Assembly (NCBI GenBank): GCA_028532985.1
Contig: JANCIK010000008.1
Coordinates: 2,356,001-2,420,000 of the forward strand
Direction: 5' to 3'
Length of the DNA: 64,000 nucleotides
Source of the DNA: Stropharia rugosoannulata
Lineage: Eukaryota; Basidiomycota; Agaricomycetes; Agaricales; Strophariaceae
In this document: one piece after another, positions 60,120-64,000 of the stretch
How positions within the stretch are numbered: position 1 is the first letter of the stretch
Layout of the letters: each line of letters opens with the position of its first letter
Position numbers and translations under genes: made by a program
The notes under the pieces: model-generated
The model's input: only the letters and a program-made list of their open reading frames with translations
What the model was told of the DNA's origin: nothing
Databases searched by the model: none

Positions 60120-61667
60120 AGCAATATATAGTCTTGATCCCAAGAGATCAGCAAAGGAATGTGAGGGAAAAGGAATGTGGACAGATGGGACCGAAACGCG
60201 TGATGCTACAGCTTTCTAGTCTATAAATTGAATGGGCCAGCTGAGCACAGGCTATGTCAGGAAAAGAACAGAGACGTACAATGATAGACAGAGGCTGCGG
60301 AAGGGGACAGTACTCGATGGGCCGAGCACGCAGGACGTCCCTTGTCGTGGCAGTCGGGCGGTGAACAAGACTTGCGCTGGCTACATGCACCGACAGACAG
60401 TGTGAACAAGTTTGCATACATTTTGGATTTGTCTGATAGAAACCCAATAGAATTGTTCGCAACCCCCGGCTGTCGGCACAGGCACCATCAGTCCACTACC
60501 CCGGCACCTCCTGGCACCTCCTTGGTTCCTCCTGAACCTTCGACTCGAAGACGAAGATAGATTCAGCCAAGATTCAGCACATACCTTCCATCATCCCGAT
60601 ACTAAAGCACTGTACTGTAAGTATAGCAGTGCATGATGAGATAACCAGTGCCTCAGCATCGTTGCAAAACCGGTGAATTTCGCCAACTGTGTGCGGCGTT
60701 TCGAAAGGGGCGAGCAAATGCAAAGCAAATGTATGGCCTGGATGCCGAAGTCCCACCAGGTCGCACCGGTCTGTTTAATTGCGAATCACGAAACGAATCA
60801 TGCACATACAATAATGACAGTTTTGTCCACCAGAGCTTAATGATTCTTGTTTAGTTGAATCCCATCGGACCCTAAAACGTCAGATATACTTAGCTTAACA
60901 CCCTAAATCAAAAAGGTAAACCGATGGATTATCTGCTGGCCATACGTTCAGATGGGCGTACTGCTTCAAAGTTCAGACTCGTCTCTTTGACAAGATGCTT
61001 CCGATCATCAAGTACTATGTATACCTAAAAGGCCGATTCTTGCAGTGCACGTTTCATTCTGCGATGTATTTGTGCATAATGATGGGCTGAGCTAATACGG
61101 ATAAAGAACTGCAGTATTGCAGCATATCGGGTTATAATCATAGGGAAGGAAGAAATTGGGGAACGCTGTCGCGCTCAAGGAAGCGTGGGAATCTACTACA
61201 GCCCCAACAGTTTGCCTTGCAACACTCTTTGGCTTGTCTTTGGCCACCCACTTTGTTCAACATTCAACGTTTTCATCCAGTATACGCAGTTAATACTCAA
61301 ATATCAAGCATATACCCTTATATTTGCAATAAAAACCCTACCGAGTTGCATTAATAGACGACTTCGCAATATATATTGCTGAAACATGTCTCCCTGGGAA
61401 CATACTAGGCCAAAGCATTTGCAAAGCATTCATAGCAGGTCGAAAGGTATGCGTCATGCTTCGATGAAGATCAGTTTTACTAACGACGAAACCAAGCTAC
61501 CAATGCGGCTTATGATTTTATTCGACATTCAGTTTATTTTCTCTCGAGTTTCACTGCCTATGAGAGCAAACTTGAAGATAATGGATACGCATGCCTATAA
61601 TAATGCAAATCCCGCCCGCGGACTGTATCACTCGTAATCTCACCCAGAAACTTGTGCTCAATACCGT
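60120..61667. other. Intergenic region
   Basis: 1.5 kb with no supported gene: promoter of the DUF7729-like gene on the left, 3' UTR of the HET gene on the right. A short direct repeat CTGGCACCTCCT-like unit occurs near 60500-60525. Confidence 0.55.
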
Positions 61668-64000
61668 TTAGACGACGTCAACTCGTGTGATACGCGCCTT
61701 CTTGGTCCATGCGTCGTTGTTGGTGGTCCAGTGCTCTATGAATTGCTTCCACCGTCCAACTCGCTCGAACTTGCCCACTGCATGTAACGACGGCCTGAGC
61801 ATCAGCCCACACATCCTCACATGTACCTCGTCTGGCCGGTGGTCGAACACTTCAAGAAAGGAGCCAATGAATATGCAGTAAACAATTTCTCCATCCGATC
61901 CTTTTGCTGTTTGTGGGCTGTCGAAGTTCAAATGGAGGCTGTTAAACTCGCTTTCTTTAAACATGACAACGTCTGTGACAGGCTCTGGTGACTTGTCCTG
62001 CATCGTGGAATCCACGATTATTCCACAGAGCGCACCTTCAATTGTTATAATTCCTCCTGTAACTGTGCCGTACTTATTTCTGCCTTGGACTTGGACGTCT
62101 GCTGCGATGACTCGAGCGCGATGGTCTTGCACATAGCTATTAGTCCCGGACGATTCTGACAACTTGGGCTTGGTCTCGTACTCCCATACAAGCCCACTAG
62201 GATGCTCGCCGCCCCAAGTCAAGGATGCCCACGACCAGGACGGAACACCCAGTCTTCTCTCTCTCGTTGGGCCATCTACTTGCATTGCTCCGCCTGACTC
62301 CCATAGAAGATTCCTGAATAGGTCTCCCTCCCACAACCCCGCCAGGTACCGTTCGGTCTCAGGAAGATGTTCTGCGAATCTGGACGCAAGCCCAGACAGT
62401 GCTGGCAAGCGGTCCGACTCGAAGCTCAGGTCCAGGATGCTAATGTCCTCCACTATTGTACGCCACAGCCCATACACAGCTTTCTTGTCTTTGAGCTCCG
62501 CTAGCTGAGCGATCTGCCCCTTTGATGCGCTCCACCTGTCGCCGCCTAACGGGCTGGCGTCGAGCGACGCGCACTCGCACTTCTGCATCGAGTGGCAAAG
62601 CCATACCATCTCGCTCGAGTGCATGTGAAGCGTGCGGGACGCCAGCATTCGCTCCTGGTAAACCCACATACGTGGGAGCAATGGCGCCTCTTCGCGATGC
62701 CCGCGGAGCCATCGCGCTGTTTGCAGCGCCTCATGCGACGCCCAGAGTGCGAACCTCACGCGTATGTCCTCTACCCCAGGGATCACGAACGACTTCACCT
62801 CCAGTTCCCGGATAACGGGTACATGACTCGCGGTTCTATCATTGTTCGCTTGGCTCCGGAACTCCACCGACCAGCTAATTGCGTCCCGTCTAGTGTACCG
62901 CGGCTGCAGCACGCCCTGGTTCCCACCCGCTGCACGCGTAGCGGCGATGTTGAGGTAGCAGTGCGCATATATATCAGCCATGACCGCGCTCTGCTCTTCC
63001 CAGTCCTGTGCGTCCTTCTGGATGATGCAAAGCGAGTCGATCCAGAGGTAGCGGATCCCCAGGCCCCGAGTTATTTGGATTGCGTCTCGGAAGGTAAGCG
63101 GCATGATGGCAATGTCGATCCCAGCCATCCGGTCGACCAGAGTGTCTCGAGTAGTTATGAGCAGCTGTTCCTTGCCCCAACAGTGGCTCAATGCTACGTA
63201 TTGCCCGCGCTGTCCTGGAGTCGTCTCGATAAGCCGTATTTGACCATCACTCAAATCCAGTACACGCCGTGGTAAGATGTTTCCACCGTCGTCAGAGGCA
63301 TTTGCTGAGCGACAGCCATGATGGTTTTCTCTGCAAATGTCTATCCAACGCCGAGCGATATCCGCATATCTGTCGACACTTGGGTTGCTTTCGACGTCTT
63401 CAGCATAACCAATTGCTTCCCAAATGACAGGTTGTGCGGCTATTTGACACCCTCTTTATCAACATTTTATCTCGGTAAATTGCACTGCTAAAATCGCTGA
63501 CCTTGCACTGGCCTAAAAATCTCAACTTCAAACTCTTCGTCGAAGCCATCATTGTCTTCAGCCACATTCCCATCTGTCGCGCAACGCATAATCACTTTCA
63601 AGCTCGGCATATCGACACTCTTGACTGCATGGGATGTATCATTGTTCGTATCCCTCTGGTCGATGATCGCAATTTTGTAAGGAACGACTCCTTCAGCAGT
63701 ACTCCCGAAGTCCACAGATGCAAGGAGCGTATCAAACGCGGAGGACAACAAACGGCAAGCTTTACATTTGGTATTCTTCGCCAGGTCCTCCGATGCTATC
63801 CAGTGCCTCGCAACCTGGCCAATGGACCGAATTCTTCGGTCCTTGTGCGGCTGAGGAATATACGCGAAATTGAGATCAAAGCACGTCGAGCATTGTGGGC
63901 TTGTCTGCATGACTGATTTCAACACAAGCCCTTCACTGTTGAGGGACCAGTGTATGGGCTGGTTACTCACGCACTGGCCATGATCAAGGTGTGCACGTAA
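61668..64000 (-). CDS. HET-domain protein (heterokaryon-incompatibility type), 5' end beyond window
   Basis: HET domains mediate non-self recognition and can trigger programmed cell death in fungi; many family members have no proven role. The last exon (61668 to about 63440) has the three HET blocks: QYVALSHCWGKEQLLITT, PLTFRDAIQITRGLGIRYLW with IDSLCIIQKDAQDWEEQS, and MADIYAHCYLNIAATRA. Before these comes the usual NPSVDRYADIARRWIDICR with HHGC and LPRRVLDL. The C-terminal half keeps RMWVYQERMLASRTLHM and VPSWSWASLTWG. An upstream exon (about 63500-63935) has the CxxC pair region SPQCSTCFDLNF. A GTGAGT donor near 63970 and LDHGQC before it show that exon 1 extends past the right edge, so the start is missing. 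Apparent start MSNQPIHW is a GTG and lies in an intron. Confidence 0.9.

Overview
The window is nuclear DNA of a filamentous fungus, most likely an Agaricomycete (Basidiomycota). The evidence is dense short GT-AG introns of about 50-70 nt, a tandem pair of AA9 lytic polysaccharide monooxygenases, a HET-domain gene, a DUF7729-type cell-surface protein, a very large PH-domain protein, and intron-bearing tRNA-Leu genes. The species cannot be told from the sequence. I saw no CRISPR array, prophage, intact transposon, or PKS/NRPS cluster.

Layout from left to right. A partial SPX-domain gene (SYG1/XPR1 type, minus) runs off the left edge, with a tRNA-Leu(AAG) gene just upstream of it. A 16-exon DHA1-type MFS transporter (plus) converges on a 1983-residue PH-domain protein (minus). 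Then come PP1 catalytic subunit, a MYND zinc-finger protein, a sugar transporter, ATG11, a putative F-box protein, the complex I subunit NDUFB7/B18, a Ran1/Ksp1-like kinase, a DUF1769 protein and two AA9 enzymes, all on the minus strand. The right third holds two plus-strand tRNA-Leu(AAG) genes around an omega-type GST, a haloacid-dehalogenase-like HAD protein, a flavocytochrome-b2-type FMN dehydrogenase, a fourth tRNA-Leu(AAG), a DUF7729-like membrane or surface protein, and a HET-domain gene cut by the right edge. Large gene-free blocks lie at about 12.7-15.7, 17.6-21.2 and 22.7-26.7 kb.

Most genes are independent housekeeping or signalling genes (autophagy, PP1, complex I, kinase). Two groups may be functionally linked: the tandem AA9 pair (polysaccharide oxidation, with a similar TATA-proximal promoter block), and the GST / HAD / FMN-dehydrogenase neighbourhood (possible detoxification and 2-hydroxyacid oxidation). 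Unusual structure includes microexons of 8, 15, 16, 21 and 23 nt that carry conserved motifs or keep the frame, four tRNA-Leu(AAG) genes with identical exons but drifting introns whose 3' hairpin is preserved, a PH domain split by a long disordered insertion, and a strong minus-strand bias (16 of 18 protein genes).
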